Positions 21,134-30,067 are shown, counted from the stretch's first letter. The stretch: DNA of 64,000 bases from Colwellia maritima (GCF_022669015.1 NZ_JAKKSL010000007.1:186001-250000); one strand, 5' to 3'. Program-made: numbers and translations. Notes: generated from the sequence alone by a model not told the origin.

Positions 21134-21778
21134 TTATCTCTTCCAGATTTTACTAGTCATGGTGATTTTTGAAGCTAAATCAATTTGAATTTGCCTAGTA
21201 CCGATTAAATACCATAACGTTGGTAACAGTGCTGCTTGGTTCCATTCATCATTGTAAATTGATGCTAAAATCGCTTTAGGTGAAGTAGTGCCTAACTCTA
21301 AAATTTTATCGTCTAAGATCATCATATCATTTTCGTTAGCAGCACCTTGTCGAACAAACGGCAACAAGAACTTCACTGACTCTAGGTATGTAGATCTGAT
21401 TTCAGTTTCAGTTATTAATTTAAACTTCCAGTTATTTTCTTTGCAGAAGCGAATGGCGGCTTTAAATTTCGGCTTCAATACACTCCAATTTTTATTAATA
21501 TCGTCTCGATACTTAACTTCAAAGAGTGTTGTAAATTTCTTACCTTTACCGTAATAAACTAATACATCCGGAGTGTATGAACGAGGCTTACCTAATTCAT
21601 TCATCCATTCCAGTTTAATTGGCTGAACTTCAAAGCGTTCAACATTTCTGTCAAATTCTAAGAGCATTAAAAAATCGCGTTCTAAGGTTGACTCAAACAT
21701 AGCTTGGCCATCCGCTTTTGAATGCGCGGCAATGCCCGTTACATTGCTATAATTTTTGGGGATCTTTCTGATAGGCAT
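21134..21778 (-). CDS. tnsA: TnsA-type endonuclease for 5'-end cleavage
   Basis: A 214-aa restriction-endonuclease-fold protein. Catalytic residues appear as Glu in MFESTLERDFL, Asp in SYTPDVLVYY and the E-x-K pair in LFEVKYRD. The C-terminal part is the TnsC-interacting winged-helix region. TnsA cuts the non-transferred strands so that transposition is cut-and-paste. The start MPIRKIPKNYSN (ATG 21776-21778) is preferred because the longer start at 21814 would overlap the upstream gene. Confidence 0.88.
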   Translation of the reverse strand: MPIRKIPKNYSNVTGIAAHSKADGQAMFESTLERDFLMLLEFDRNVERFEVQPIKLEWMNELGKPRSYTPDVLVYYGKGKKFTTLFEVKYRDDINKNWSVLKPKFKAAIRFCKENNWKFKLITETEIRSTYLESVKFLLPFVRQGAANENDMMILDDKILELGTTSPKAILASIYNDEWNQAALLPTLWYLIGTRQIQIDLASKITMTSKIWKR

Positions 21779-21785
21779 AATAAAC

Positions 21786-22070
21786 TTACTTATATGGACT
21801 ATCTGGTGAACCAATCTCTAATCCTACAGGACCACCTAGTTCACCTTGTAGTTTCCTTTTTCGGCACCAGGCGATCGCTATTTTATCGAAGGTTTCAGCC
21901 GGAATAGCAACGGTAAGCTGTTCACTAGACTCAGTTTTTGCAATGCTAAATTCTTCAGGATTATTCGATTGAATAACGGCGGGGTTGTTGTTGTCATCAT
22001 CAAACGTTATTTCTTGATAACAGCCTATATCAGGATTATCTTGTTCGTAAATCCACTCTTTTGTGCTCAT
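21786..22070 (-). CDS. Small acidic protein of unknown function leading the tns operon
   Basis: 94 aa. The N-terminal half is acidic (EQDNPDIG, FDDDNNN). The C-terminal half is basic and Gly/Pro-rich (AWCRKRKLQGELGGPVGLEI). It is the first gene after the right transposon end and stops 7 nt before tnsA, so it is almost certainly cotranscribed with the transposition genes. I do not recognise a family. Position suggests a transposition accessory or regulator, but nothing in the sequence proves it. Confidence 0.6.
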   Translation of the reverse strand: MSTKEWIYEQDNPDIGCYQEITFDDDNNNPAVIQSNNPEEFSIAKTESSEQLTVAIPAETFDKIAIAWCRKRKLQGELGGPVGLEIGSPDSPYK

Positions 22071-22144
22071 GACGTATCCCTATAAATAAAATCAACATTC
22101 AATCCAGTGCATTTTATTGATGTAATTGGTTATAAAATTTAATA

Positions 22145-22173
22145 ATCACTTTATGTCAGTAGCCTAAAGTGAT
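22145..22173. promoter_or_regulatory. Inverted repeat in the tns promoter region
   Basis: ATCACTTTA (22145-22153) and TAAAGTGAT (22165-22173) are perfect 9-bp arms around 11 nt, between the right transposon end and the first tns gene. It could be an operator for tns expression or part of the transposase-binding end. There is no T-run, so it is probably not a terminator. Confidence 0.45.
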
Positions 22174-22200
22174 GTAAAAATGAATGTAAATATTAATTAT

Positions 22201-22226
22201 AGTACAACAGAACGTTGTAATTCACA
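22201..22226. repeat. Right end of the Tn7-like transposon
   Basis: GTTGTAATTCACA (22214-22226) is the exact complement of the left terminus 2343-2355. AGTACAA at 22201-22207 matches the core of the repeats near the left end. The flank GTTGA (22227-22231) duplicates 2338-2342. Confidence 0.85.
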
Positions 22227-23614
22227 GTTGAACGCCTTATAGGTGAAGGGATCAAGGCTGAATACATTAATGATGATGCCTTGGGACGTTGTCTAGACCA
22301 ACTGTATGAAGCAGGCGTGTCAGGTATTTATCAAACGTTATCCGCGAGTGTTGTTAAACACCTAAAACTCCTTTGCGAAGGCGTTAATTTAGACTCAACC
22401 AACATTCATGTTGATGGCAATTATGAGCATGACATCGACAGTAAAGCCGTTAAGTTGGTGCGAGGGTACAGTCGTGACCATCGCCCGGAATTGAATCAAG
22501 TTGTGCTTAACCTGATCACTGAAAACAAGGCAGGTATCCCCGTTTACATGCAGGCCGCCAGTGGTAACATTAACGACAATGAAGGTTTCAAAAATATTGT
22601 TAAACACCATATTAGCAGTTTGAAAGCGGCTCAAGATAGCCAATACTTTATTGCCGATGCCCTCTTTATACAGCAGAAACCATTCAATCCCTTGACGAAC
22701 AAAAACAGTTATTTATTTCTCGTGCCCCACAAAAATTAAAGCAAGTAAAAGAAGCCATAGCCCAGAAAAACACGTTAGATTTTAAATCGCTTGATAATGG
22801 CTACAGCGCCGCATGGCTCGAATCTGACTATGGCGAAGTAAAACAACGTTGGCTATTAATAGAGAGCGAACAAGCGAAAAGACGTGAGCAACATACCCTA
22901 GATAAACGTATGGAAAAAGAGTCTGATGCAGCCCTGAAATCGTTCAAAAAGCTGAGTCGCCAACGTTTTTCTTGCTCTCTAGATGCAGAGAAAGCATTAA
23001 AGTTATGGTTAAAATCACATCCAGAGCTTGCTATAAGTGATAGTGAAACACTCAAGCTAGCTGTATTCAAGCAAAGTGGCCGCCCTAAGCTAAATCAACA
23101 ACCTGATAGTTATGAGTACCAAATAACAGGTCAACTGTATTGGTCACTGAAAAATCGAGCACAACGGTTGCAGGAAAAAGGTATGTTTATGTTAGCGACC
23201 AATGATGTAAGCGACACCTTAACGATGGGGAAAATGCTTGAGCTATACAAGTCACAACAAAGTGTAGAAAAAGGTTTTCGTTTTCTAAAAAGCCCTGATT
23301 TTTTAACCTCATCACTATATTTGAAAAAGCCAGAAAGAATTGAGGCACTACTGATGGTAATGACGTGCTGTTTAATGGTTTACGCAACATTAGAGCATAA
23401 AATTAGAAGAGAGTTAAAGGCTCAATCGGTATATTTCCCAAACTTAAAATACAAACCGTGCCAAAATCCAACAGCTCGTTGGGTATTCTTTTACTTTCAA
23501 GGTATTGACGTCTTAACAATTAGTGATAAACAGCAGCTAGTACTAAATATTGAGGATAGGCACAAAGTTATTATTGATTGTATGGGCAATATTTATGATA
23601 AAATTTATTCCTAA
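22227..23614 (+). pseudogene. IS1634-family transposase, C-terminal part
   Basis: Reads RLIGEGIKAEYINDDALG directly after the transposon, then DSTNIHVDGN and the DDE-type core, and further on the YKSQQSVEKGFRFLKSPDF region containing the conserved Glu and basic residues of IS4/IS1634 superfamily transposases. A one-base shift near 22665-22668 (CCC) breaks the frame again; adding one C restores LYTAETIQSLDEQKQLF. Even without the shift the gene is dead because the 19.9-kb transposon separates it from its N-terminus. Confidence 0.85.
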
Positions 23615-23633
23615 AAGTGGTGCGGAATGTCGG
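22227..23633 (+). mobile_element. IS1634-family element, right part
   Basis: Continuation of the IS split at 2342. It ends with GGTGCGGAATGTCGG (23619-23633), the partner of the left inverted repeat, followed by the TTCTAA duplication at 23634-23639. Confidence 0.75.
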
Positions 23634-24011
23634 TTCTAAATATGTCAAAATATTTAAAATTGGAATGTCAGCAAGGCTCATTGTGACTACTAGATATAGT
23701 GATTTTGGCTCGAATGTTATGACAGTTTACTGCCTCACAGCTGTCGTTAGCATATTTGATGCGCTTATGACTTCAGCTCGTTAAAAGTAGACCTTAACTG
23801 TTTACTTTTTGTTGCGATATTTATATCACATAGATGCTAAAACTTGGTGTTGATAAAAATACGATTGATGTTTAAGACTAAATGGAATTAGGCCGTGAGT
23901 CTGAGTTGGATGCTTGAGCTGATAATGAAGATTAGTTTTGTTGTTTAAGTGATTTTTCAATGCTAAAGTCTCGCCGATTAATTAATATAAAATTGATTAA
24001 ATAACAATTTT

Positions 24012-24211
24012 TCAGGTGCCTCATATAAAAAGTGAGGAGAATAGGGAAATCGGTGAAAGTCCGATACGTGCCCAACGCTGTAATGGTGCTCAACTCGAAT
24101 AATATATTCATTTATTGTGAATTCAACCACTGGCTTTTCAATAAGCTTCGGGAAGGTATCGAGTCTATAGTGATTTAATTGCTATGAACCAAAGTCAGAA
24201 GACCTGCCTGA
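24012..24211 (+). promoter_or_regulatory. Cobalamin (B12) riboswitch upstream of bluB
   Basis: The leader shows the conserved order: GGTGCC near 24016, GGGAAATCGGTGAAAGTCCG (24044-24063), GCCCAACGCTGTAATGG, and a B12 box AGTCAGAAGACCTGCC (about 24193-24208). Binding of adenosylcobalamin normally lowers expression of the downstream gene. The rest of the gap from 23640 shows no gene. Confidence 0.92.
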
Positions 24212-24218
24212 AAAAGAA

Positions 24219-24247
24219 TAAAGAGCGAAAGGCCGAGCGCTTTTTTA
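24219..24247 (+). terminator. Candidate expression-platform terminator of the riboswitch
   Basis: AAAGAGCG can pair with CGCTTTTTT (one wobble) across a loop containing AAAGGCCGAG, ending in a T6 run, 25 nt before the bluB ATG. It could be the switching terminator; pairing is short. Confidence 0.45.
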
Positions 24248-24271
24248 TTCATTATCATTAAGGGGAATACC

Positions 24272-25027
24272 ATGGAATCAAAACAACTAGATTCAGAGAT
24301 CATCCAAAAGAACGAAGCAGCATTTAGTGAACAGGAACGTCATGGCTTTTATAAAACTTTATTTAATCGTCGGGATGTAAGAGGGCAGTTTTTACCGAAA
24401 CAAATTCCTGATGATGTCCTAAGTCGCATATTATATGCTGCGCATCATGCACCATCGGTAGGCTTCATGCAGCCTTGGAACTTTATGGTGATCCGTTCAC
24501 CAGAAATCAAACAAAAAGTTCAGCAAGATTTTGCTCTTGCGCACCAAGAAGCTGAATTGATGTTTGAAGAAGAAAAACGTGACACCTATAAGAGCCTAAA
24601 GTTAGAAGGTATTTTAGAGTCACCCATCAATATTTGTATTACCTGTGATAGAGAACGTACCGGACCAACGGTGATTGGCCGTACTCATATGAAAGAAATG
24701 GATCTTTATAGCTCGGTATGTGCAGTGCAAAATTTTTGGTTAGCAGCAAGAGCTGAAGGACTAGGAGTCGGTTGGGTTTCTATTCTTCACCACCAAACAT
24801 TACGTGAAACATTAAAATTACCCGCTAATGTAGTACCAATTGCCTACCTTTGCTTAGGTTATGTGAGCAAATTTTTTAAAAAACCAGAGCCGGAAACTGC
24901 CAATTGGTTACCAAGAACTCCTTTAGAAGAACTGGTGAGTTTTGACTCTTGGGGGAGTGATGAGCATGGAGATGATCCTCTTATTGCGCAAATTAAAAAA
25001 GATAAAAATTTTCCTCGCGCTTTTTAA
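24272..25027 (+). CDS. bluB: 5,6-dimethylbenzimidazole synthase BluB
   Basis: An intact 251-aa flavin-destructase that converts reduced FMN plus oxygen into 5,6-dimethylbenzimidazole, the lower ligand of cobalamin. Family motifs visible: NRRDVRGQF near the N-terminus, HHAPSVGFMQPWNFMVI, CAVQNFWLAARAEGLGVGWVS and the PIAYLCLGYV block of nitroreductase-fold enzymes. AAGGGGAA lies about 8 nt before the ATG. It is controlled by the adjacent B12 riboswitch and belongs functionally with cobO and the cobN-like gene, now 22 kb away because of the nested insertions. Confidence 0.93.
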   Translation: MESKQLDSEIIQKNEAAFSEQERHGFYKTLFNRRDVRGQFLPKQIPDDVLSRILYAAHHAPSVGFMQPWNFMVIRSPEIKQKVQQDFALAHQEAELMFEEEKRDTYKSLKLEGILESPINICITCDRERTGPTVIGRTHMKEMDLYSSVCAVQNFWLAARAEGLGVGWVSILHHQTLRETLKLPANVVPIAYLCLGYVSKFFKKPEPETANWLPRTPLEELVSFDSWGSDEHGDDPLIAQIKKDKNFPRAF

Positions 25028-25070
25028 GGGAAAAGCGGTGGGGTGTTAATGAGGGGGTCGGCTTTTGCCA

Positions 25071-25241
25071 CAGGCTGTGTGAAAACTACTGGATTTTACT
25101 AGGCTGCGGGATGGCAACACACTTAATGGTTAAAAAGCACATATTGTTACTAATTCAATCTCCACTTTAGTCGTGGATTGAGTGGTTTATGATGTATTTA
25201 ACCCCACTACTTTCAATCAAAAAGAGTTTTTACACAGCCTG
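25071..25241. mobile_element. 171-bp MITE-like element
   Basis: Terminal inverted repeats CAGGCTGTGTGAAAACT (25071-25087) and AGTTTTTACACAGCCTG (25225-25241) differ at one position. They are flanked by GCCA at 25067-25070 and 25242-25245. No coding capacity. The ends resemble those of transposases that recognise GGCTGTGTAAAAAC termini; the parent IS is not in this window. Confidence 0.75.
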
Positions 25242-25316
25242 GCCACAAAGCGGAAGTTAGCATGAGAAGGATAAAAGCTGATTAGGATTAGATTTTGTAT
25301 CGGTAACCGCCGCATT

Positions 25317-25385
25317 AAGCGGACTAAAATTGTTGGTTATAATGTGAAGCGAAGCGGAACCTAACCAACTGTTTTAGTTCCGTTT
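25317..25385. repeat. Long imperfect inverted repeat
   Basis: Arms 25317-25339 (AAGCGGACTAAAATTGTTGG...) and 25362-25385 (...CCAACTGTTTTAGTTCCG) pair over about 22 bp with few mismatches around a 22-nt GC-richer loop. It lies just beyond the 3' end of the minus-strand gene at 25393. It could be a bidirectional terminator or a mobile-repeat remnant. Confidence 0.5.
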
Positions 25386-25392
25386 AAATACC

Positions 25393-25939
25393 TTAAATTT
25401 CTAGCATATGGTTTGCACCATTACCTGATCTACCATTATTTAAAGTCACTAAACCAGAACCATCATTGAATGCGTAAAATACTGAATACTTTTGTAAAAT
25501 TTCTTTTAGCTCTTCTAACTCGCTAGGGATAGTGGGCGCAACTACCCTTATTGATGCTTTTATATAAGCAGGATCTGTTCTGTTTATGGTACAGCAATAA
25601 GTAAAGTCGGCTAGTTTATCAATTAGTGGACGAAACCCACCGATTTTTATGTTTCTATTTGCGATCTGTGCTTCAAAAGAAACTACCATTGCCATTTTAG
25701 AATAATCAAGATCATTTATGTCAATATCATCAGAGTTTGAATAACTAACTTTATATTGCCCATCTGGAAAGTTATCTGGCGCAGTTTCCATGACATGTGA
25801 CAAAGCCTGAGGAGTTGGAAACTTAAACTCCATATTTTGAGCTGCCCCTATTAATGCGACAGATGTAAGAACCACACCTGACCGTATTTTTTGCCCACTT
25901 TTTAAGTTTATCTTTTGTGGTAAACGTTTTAGTTTGCAT
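25393..25939 (-). CDS. Hypothetical single-membrane-segment protein, frameshifted
   Basis: 181 aa after removing one T from T6 at 25887-25892; otherwise the frame opens only at GTG 25875. The ATG at 25937-25939 is preferred because GGAG lies 7 nt upstream. Lys-rich N-terminus (MQTKTFTTKDKLKKWAK), then a hydrophobic segment SGVVLTSVALIGAAQN (signal anchor or signal peptide), then a soluble alpha/beta domain with a central CC pair (FTYCCTINRT) and a Gly/Asn-rich tail. I do not recognise the family. It is isolated among mobile elements. Confidence 0.5.
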
Positions 25940-26266
25940 GAGATGCTCCAAAATTGAGGGAAATTTAACGCTTTGCTAAGCGGCTATAATAGCGAGGAAC
26001 GTATATGGACTCCTCTTGCATAGCAAGCCGTTTATAATAAATATCAAATGTATGTAGCAAGTTCACGTATATTCGGTTTCTGATGGGGAGCTACCCCGAA
26101 CCTTAATGGCTTAATCCACTGACAAAGCTCCTTAACGAGTACAAGGTATTAAATTACCGTCGTTCCTCACAGGTTTTGCTTTGCGTGCGTTGATACACTT
26201 TACATTATTATTTTACGATTGCTTATACTCGGTTAACTTGGTTACTTTTTCAAGGTTTATCAAACA

Positions 26267-27229
26267 CTACTGAGCTAAAGGTGTTCGATAATCTTCGCCA
26301 CTCTTCAAAATAGCCCATGCCATTCTGACGAGCTTATTGGCGTAAGCAACCGCAGTTTTGTTTAAATGATTCTTTGATAATTGCTCTCTTATCCAAAGAA
26401 CTTAATCCATCTTGCTTATCTTTAATTCTACTAACAACTGAACGTGCTCCATGAACAAGTAAGGAGCGTAAACACCTATCACCTCGTTTCGTTATCCCTA
26501 ATAACTTATTATTTCCACCTGTTCCTGAATGGGCAGGCACCACACCAACGCTTGCGCCGGCATCACGCCCACATTTATAGGCTGAGCCATCTCCCAATCT
26601 TGCGCAAAGTGCACTGGCAATTATCCAAGCAACACCAGGTAACGCTATCAATCGAGTACAAACAGGTACCTCCTTAGCTCGAGAAACTAACCTATTCGTT
26701 GCCTCTTCAACCTGACCATCTAGCAACAGAAGCTGGTCTAGTAAATTTCTTAGGATAAATCGGCTTGATGTTGTCAATTAATTCTCGGCATCTTCAAGAA
26801 AACAAGGTAAATGTTTACGTATCTTAGCAATACCTTGAGGGATTTTAACACCATATTCGAGACCTAAACCTCTTACTCTGTTCGCTGTTTGAGTACGTTG
26901 TTTTACATAACCCTGTCGTAGTTTTAGTAAACTCGCTAGGTCTTTCGGTCAAGGTTTTTTACTTGAACAAAATAAGTCTTAGGTCGCTTTATTGACTCAT
27001 AGATAGCGAGAGCATCGTTAGCATCATTTTTATTACCTGTGCGGTATTTAGCTGCAATGTGTGCAGGAACAAGCAATACTTTATGACCAAGCTGTTGAAA
27101 GCGACGCCCCCAATAATGAGCAGTTCCACAAGCTTCCATACAAATTATTGCTTCTGGGTGTTGGGCGATGAACTGAACCATTTTAGCTTGGCTCATTTTA
27201 TTATTAGATTTTAGAACGCCATATTTATT
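26267..27229 (-). pseudogene. IS110-family transposase remnant, N-terminus removed by an IS4-family insertion
   Basis: Two recognisable parts. A DEDD-type N-terminal piece (27196-26936; CMEACGTAHYWGRRFQ, KNDANDALAI) and the C-terminal transposase_20-type domain (LIALPGVAWIIASAL, CGRDAGASVGVVPAHSGTGG, LLGITKRGDRCLRSLLVHGAR) are joined by frame-shifted sequence at about 26780-26935. A further shift near 26355 leads into the true C-terminus (NKLVRMAWAILKSGEDY, stop 26267). The first residues are missing where the next IS begins at 27230. About 26000-26266 downstream has no gene. Confidence 0.85.
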
Positions 27230-28881
27230 AACTCAAGTTTCGGGATTCAAAACGACCAATAAAAACCAAGTAACTTGATGATTTTGAAGAGGTTGATGTC
27301 TCATTGTGGTAAAATACTTGTTGTCTAGACAAAATACAAAACAACAAGAGACATCGAATGAATTCTGCCATAAACACTTTGAAATCACCATCATTAACGG
27401 CTGATTTTCTGAATCAAGCAAACCTTAATATTGACAATACGTTTAATTCAACATGGAAGAGTCTTGGCTTTAATGCCATGTTACGTCAAGCTAAGTTTTC
27501 TAAGCGCTCAGGTACACCTGCCAGTTGTGTTGTCTACCTCTTAATGCTTTGGGTTTGGCTAAAAGTAGACTCGGTTGCCATGTTTTCAAGGGATGCTTTG
27601 TTAAGTTTTTCTGCGGCCAAAAAGAATGCATTATATGACCTACTTAACCGAGAAGATTTAGATTGGCGAAAGCTACAGCTATTGACGGCTAAAAAAGTAC
27701 TCAAGGCTAACAATAAAAATAAACTCAGCGCCTTTGTTGTTGATGACTCAGTAAAAACAAGGCGTGGTAAAAAGATGCCTGGTGTATCGAGTCATTTTGA
27801 TCATTTAACAGCTCTCTGCGTTATGGGACAGCAAATAGTAACACTAGGTGTTGCCAATGATGAGCTGTTTGTCCCTGTAGACAATGAAATATTTATCAGT
27901 AAACGCAAAGAGCAAGCATTGGATAACAAGTTCAATGATGGTCGCAGTATTGCCGCCAAACGGTACCAAAAATCAAAGCTGCAAACTAAGCCAGAAATGG
28001 TGTGTGACATGATAGGGCGAGCGATTCGCGGCGGCATTAATGCCGATTATTTTTTAGCAGATGCATGGTTTGCCACCAAACACATGCTTAGAATGACAAT
28101 AACCCAATCACTTATTGCCATTGTAAGAATGAAAAAGAATAAGATGAAATATCGCTTAAGCGTAGACGGTGTTAGCCACTTACTCTGTGCCACAGAGTTA
28201 TTCAAGCAGCATGTCAAAGGACAGTGGCAAACACTTCACAATCTACCTTACCAAAGTAAGTCTATTGTTGTTGAGTTAAATCTTACTAGCTCAGATAAAG
28301 AGCCCGCCCAATGGGTCAAAGTTAAATTACTGTTTGTACGCTCAGTAAATGAAGCCAAGCAACAAGCAAGCAAACATGACTGGGCGTTATTTTTAACGAC
28401 AGATAGTCAACTTGAAGATGAAAAAATACTTGAGGTCTATGCACTGAGATGGGGAATTGAAGTATATTTCAAAGAAGCCAAACAAAAACTCGGATTTTTA
28501 AAAGAGCAAAGCCGTCATTACAGTGCTTATATTGCATCAATACACCTGACAAGTTTAAGGTTTTGCTTGTTGCTGTTTGCCAAACAAGAAGAAGGAGCGG
28601 CACGGCTTAGTGAGGTAAGAAATGATTTTGAAGAAAGTTTGAGTTGCCTGAACTTTGCCAGTAAATTGTGGGGATTATTTAAAGCTCTGATCGGTGCTGT
28701 GCATGAGGTCGTCAATTTGACTGCTCAAGATAAATCCAATGTAATGGAGAAAATAGAACAGAGCGTGGTTGATTTTTTTACACAAGTCATGCAAATGGAT
28801 AGTTTCACCTTACGGCAAGAAGCGATAGAATGAGGAAACGTTCACTTTTACTGGCTAAAAATGAACTCCGAAACTTGAGTT
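27230..28881 (+). mobile_element. IS4-family insertion sequence, apparently intact
   Basis: Perfect 14-bp terminal inverted repeats AACTCAAGTTTCGG (27230-27243) and CCGAAACTTGAGTT (28868-28881) flank one intact transposase gene. No clear target duplication is visible, and the expected IS110 N-terminus is not found beyond 28881, which suggests a deletion after insertion. Confidence 0.88.
27358..28833 (+). CDS. IS4-family DDE transposase
   Basis: An intact 491-aa protein. DDE residues are seen in AFVVDDSVKTRRGK (first Asp), DYFLADAWFATK (second Asp) and RWGIEVYFKEAKQKLG (Glu in the Y-x2-R-x3-E-x6-K signature of the IS4 family). It lies inside perfect terminal repeats, so the element may still be mobile. 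This 1.5-kb gene has no frameshift. Confidence 0.92.
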   Translation: MNSAINTLKSPSLTADFLNQANLNIDNTFNSTWKSLGFNAMLRQAKFSKRSGTPASCVVYLLMLWVWLKVDSVAMFSRDALLSFSAAKKNALYDLLNREDLDWRKLQLLTAKKVLKANNKNKLSAFVVDDSVKTRRGKKMPGVSSHFDHLTALCVMGQQIVTLGVANDELFVPVDNEIFISKRKEQALDNKFNDGRSIAAKRYQKSKLQTKPEMVCDMIGRAIRGGINADYFLADAWFATKHMLRMTITQSLIAIVRMKKNKMKYRLSVDGVSHLLCATELFKQHVKGQWQTLHNLPYQSKSIVVELNLTSSDKEPAQWVKVKLLFVRSVNEAKQQASKHDWALFLTTDSQLEDEKILEVYALRWGIEVYFKEAKQKLGFLKEQSRHYSAYIASIHLTSLRFCLLLFAKQEEGAARLSEVRNDFEESLSCLNFASKLWGLFKALIGAVHEVVNLTAQDKSNVMEKIEQSVVDFFTQVMQMDSFTLRQEAIE

Positions 28882-29233
28882 ATAATAGAAATAAAATTAC
28901 CTTTATATTATCAGTATATCAAGTGTTTATTGACTTCTTTTAATGCACTTTTGGAGAAAGCGTGTTTTTATTTCATTTGCTCTGGTGAAAGCGTGCAAAA
29001 AAGCATTAGAAAATATATAGCAAAATTTTTATTACTAACGTCCGTTTAGCGCACTGAAAAGCCGTTAGGGTATTTTTATAAATATTGAGTTTCTAAAGTT
29101 AAACTCAAAGTTCATGCACTGAACTGCTCTAAGGGCAGTAGCTGCCACTTTGCTGTCCTTAGCTTGAATACAGTGATACTTGTTTTACATTAGATTTAGT
29201 ATTGAAAGATCACCATAGTCTCTTGTTAGCAGT

Positions 29234-30067
29234 TTACGGGAAATTCTTAATTACCTTATATGTAATGCTGCTGTTATCAGCTTTAATTACTTCTATAGAC
29301 GCTCCTTTATAACCGATTAAATTTGATGAAGATAAATCATATTCCACATCATTATTAAATGCAGGTCTTGCGCTATTGTTACTAAACTCCCTATAACCTA
29401 CATTAATTTTAGGGGTTTGAAGTCCAACGGTAGTAACCAAGTCTACATCGGTTTTAGCTAATTTTTCAGTTAGCTTTTTCCCAATGTATCCTTTATCCGC
29501 ATAAAGTTTTCCGCTGAGATTTTTACATAATTCTGGTATTGGCGTTCTATCATTAGTGTTGCCAGGTGTAATCTTCAAGGAAATGATTTCACCAACGTGA
29601 TTAATCAATAAATGTAATTTAAAGCCGTAAGACCAACCTATTGTTCCTTTTCCTCGTTTTGCAACACCATCAAACACTCGGTTACGTGGGATACGAATGT
29701 TAGGGCACACTTTAAGGCTTGTAGAGTCGACAAAAGCAATTCCCGTAGGCTTTCCTTTAACGGTTTGAAAGTAAGCACACATAGGAACAAGTAGAACATA
29801 CATTTTATGTAAGAAACGCGTATAACTCAATAAGTTTGGGAAATATTCTCGCCAATACTTTTGAACTAAACCAATGTAGAAGTTCTTGAAATCTCGATGA
29901 TTATATTGATGAAAAGCAATTACAATAGTCATGCACTCGCTTGTAGACATCTTTGATTGACGTCTTCGTTTTTTAGTACCGTTAGCGATCAGTTCAGCTT
30001 CCCATACAGGTAAAAACTTATAACAAAAATCATCGACATCGCAAAATATATCTATTAACTTATTCAT
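29234..30067 (-). pseudogene. Chimeric ORF: IS982 transposase N-terminus fused to an unrelated C-terminus
   Basis: A 277-aa open frame. Residues 1 to about 212 are IS982 transposase (SECMTIVIAFHQ, FVDSTSLKVC, GFKLHLLINHVGEI, LYADKGYIGKKL). Instead of the usual C-terminal KNM...LLRKRAIIE...QLKN..EHTRHR block it continues as GLQTPKINVGYREFSNN ... YDLSSSNLIGYKGASIEV, which looks like the tail of a different protein. The catalytic Glu region is therefore lost and the element is dead. Confidence 0.75.

Larger units (their letters stand above)
2343..22226. mobile_element. Complete Tn7-like transposon (19,884 bp) carrying Wadjet-like and other defence-type cargo
   Basis: The ends are perfect 13-bp inverted repeats, TGTGAATTACAAC (2343-2355) and GTTGTAATTCACA (22214-22226), with the TGT...ACA termini typical of Tn7 relatives, flanked by GTTGA duplications. 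The right end encodes a 94-aa protein, tnsA, a TniA-like tnsB, a TniB-like tnsC and tniQ, all reading inward. The left end encodes a TnsE-like protein. Cargo lies between 4201 and 17282. The insertion target is the transposase gene of an IS1634-family element, not the glmS attachment site. Confidence 0.93.

Noticed and set aside
25317-25385. Integron attC site
   Set aside because: A long stem exists but I cannot place convincing RYYYAAC and GTRRRY-type core sites, and no integrase is nearby.
29034-29072. attC-like TAACGTCC...GCCGTTAGGG segment
   Set aside because: The two half-sites are only about 35 bp apart and the cores do not fit; likely coincidence.
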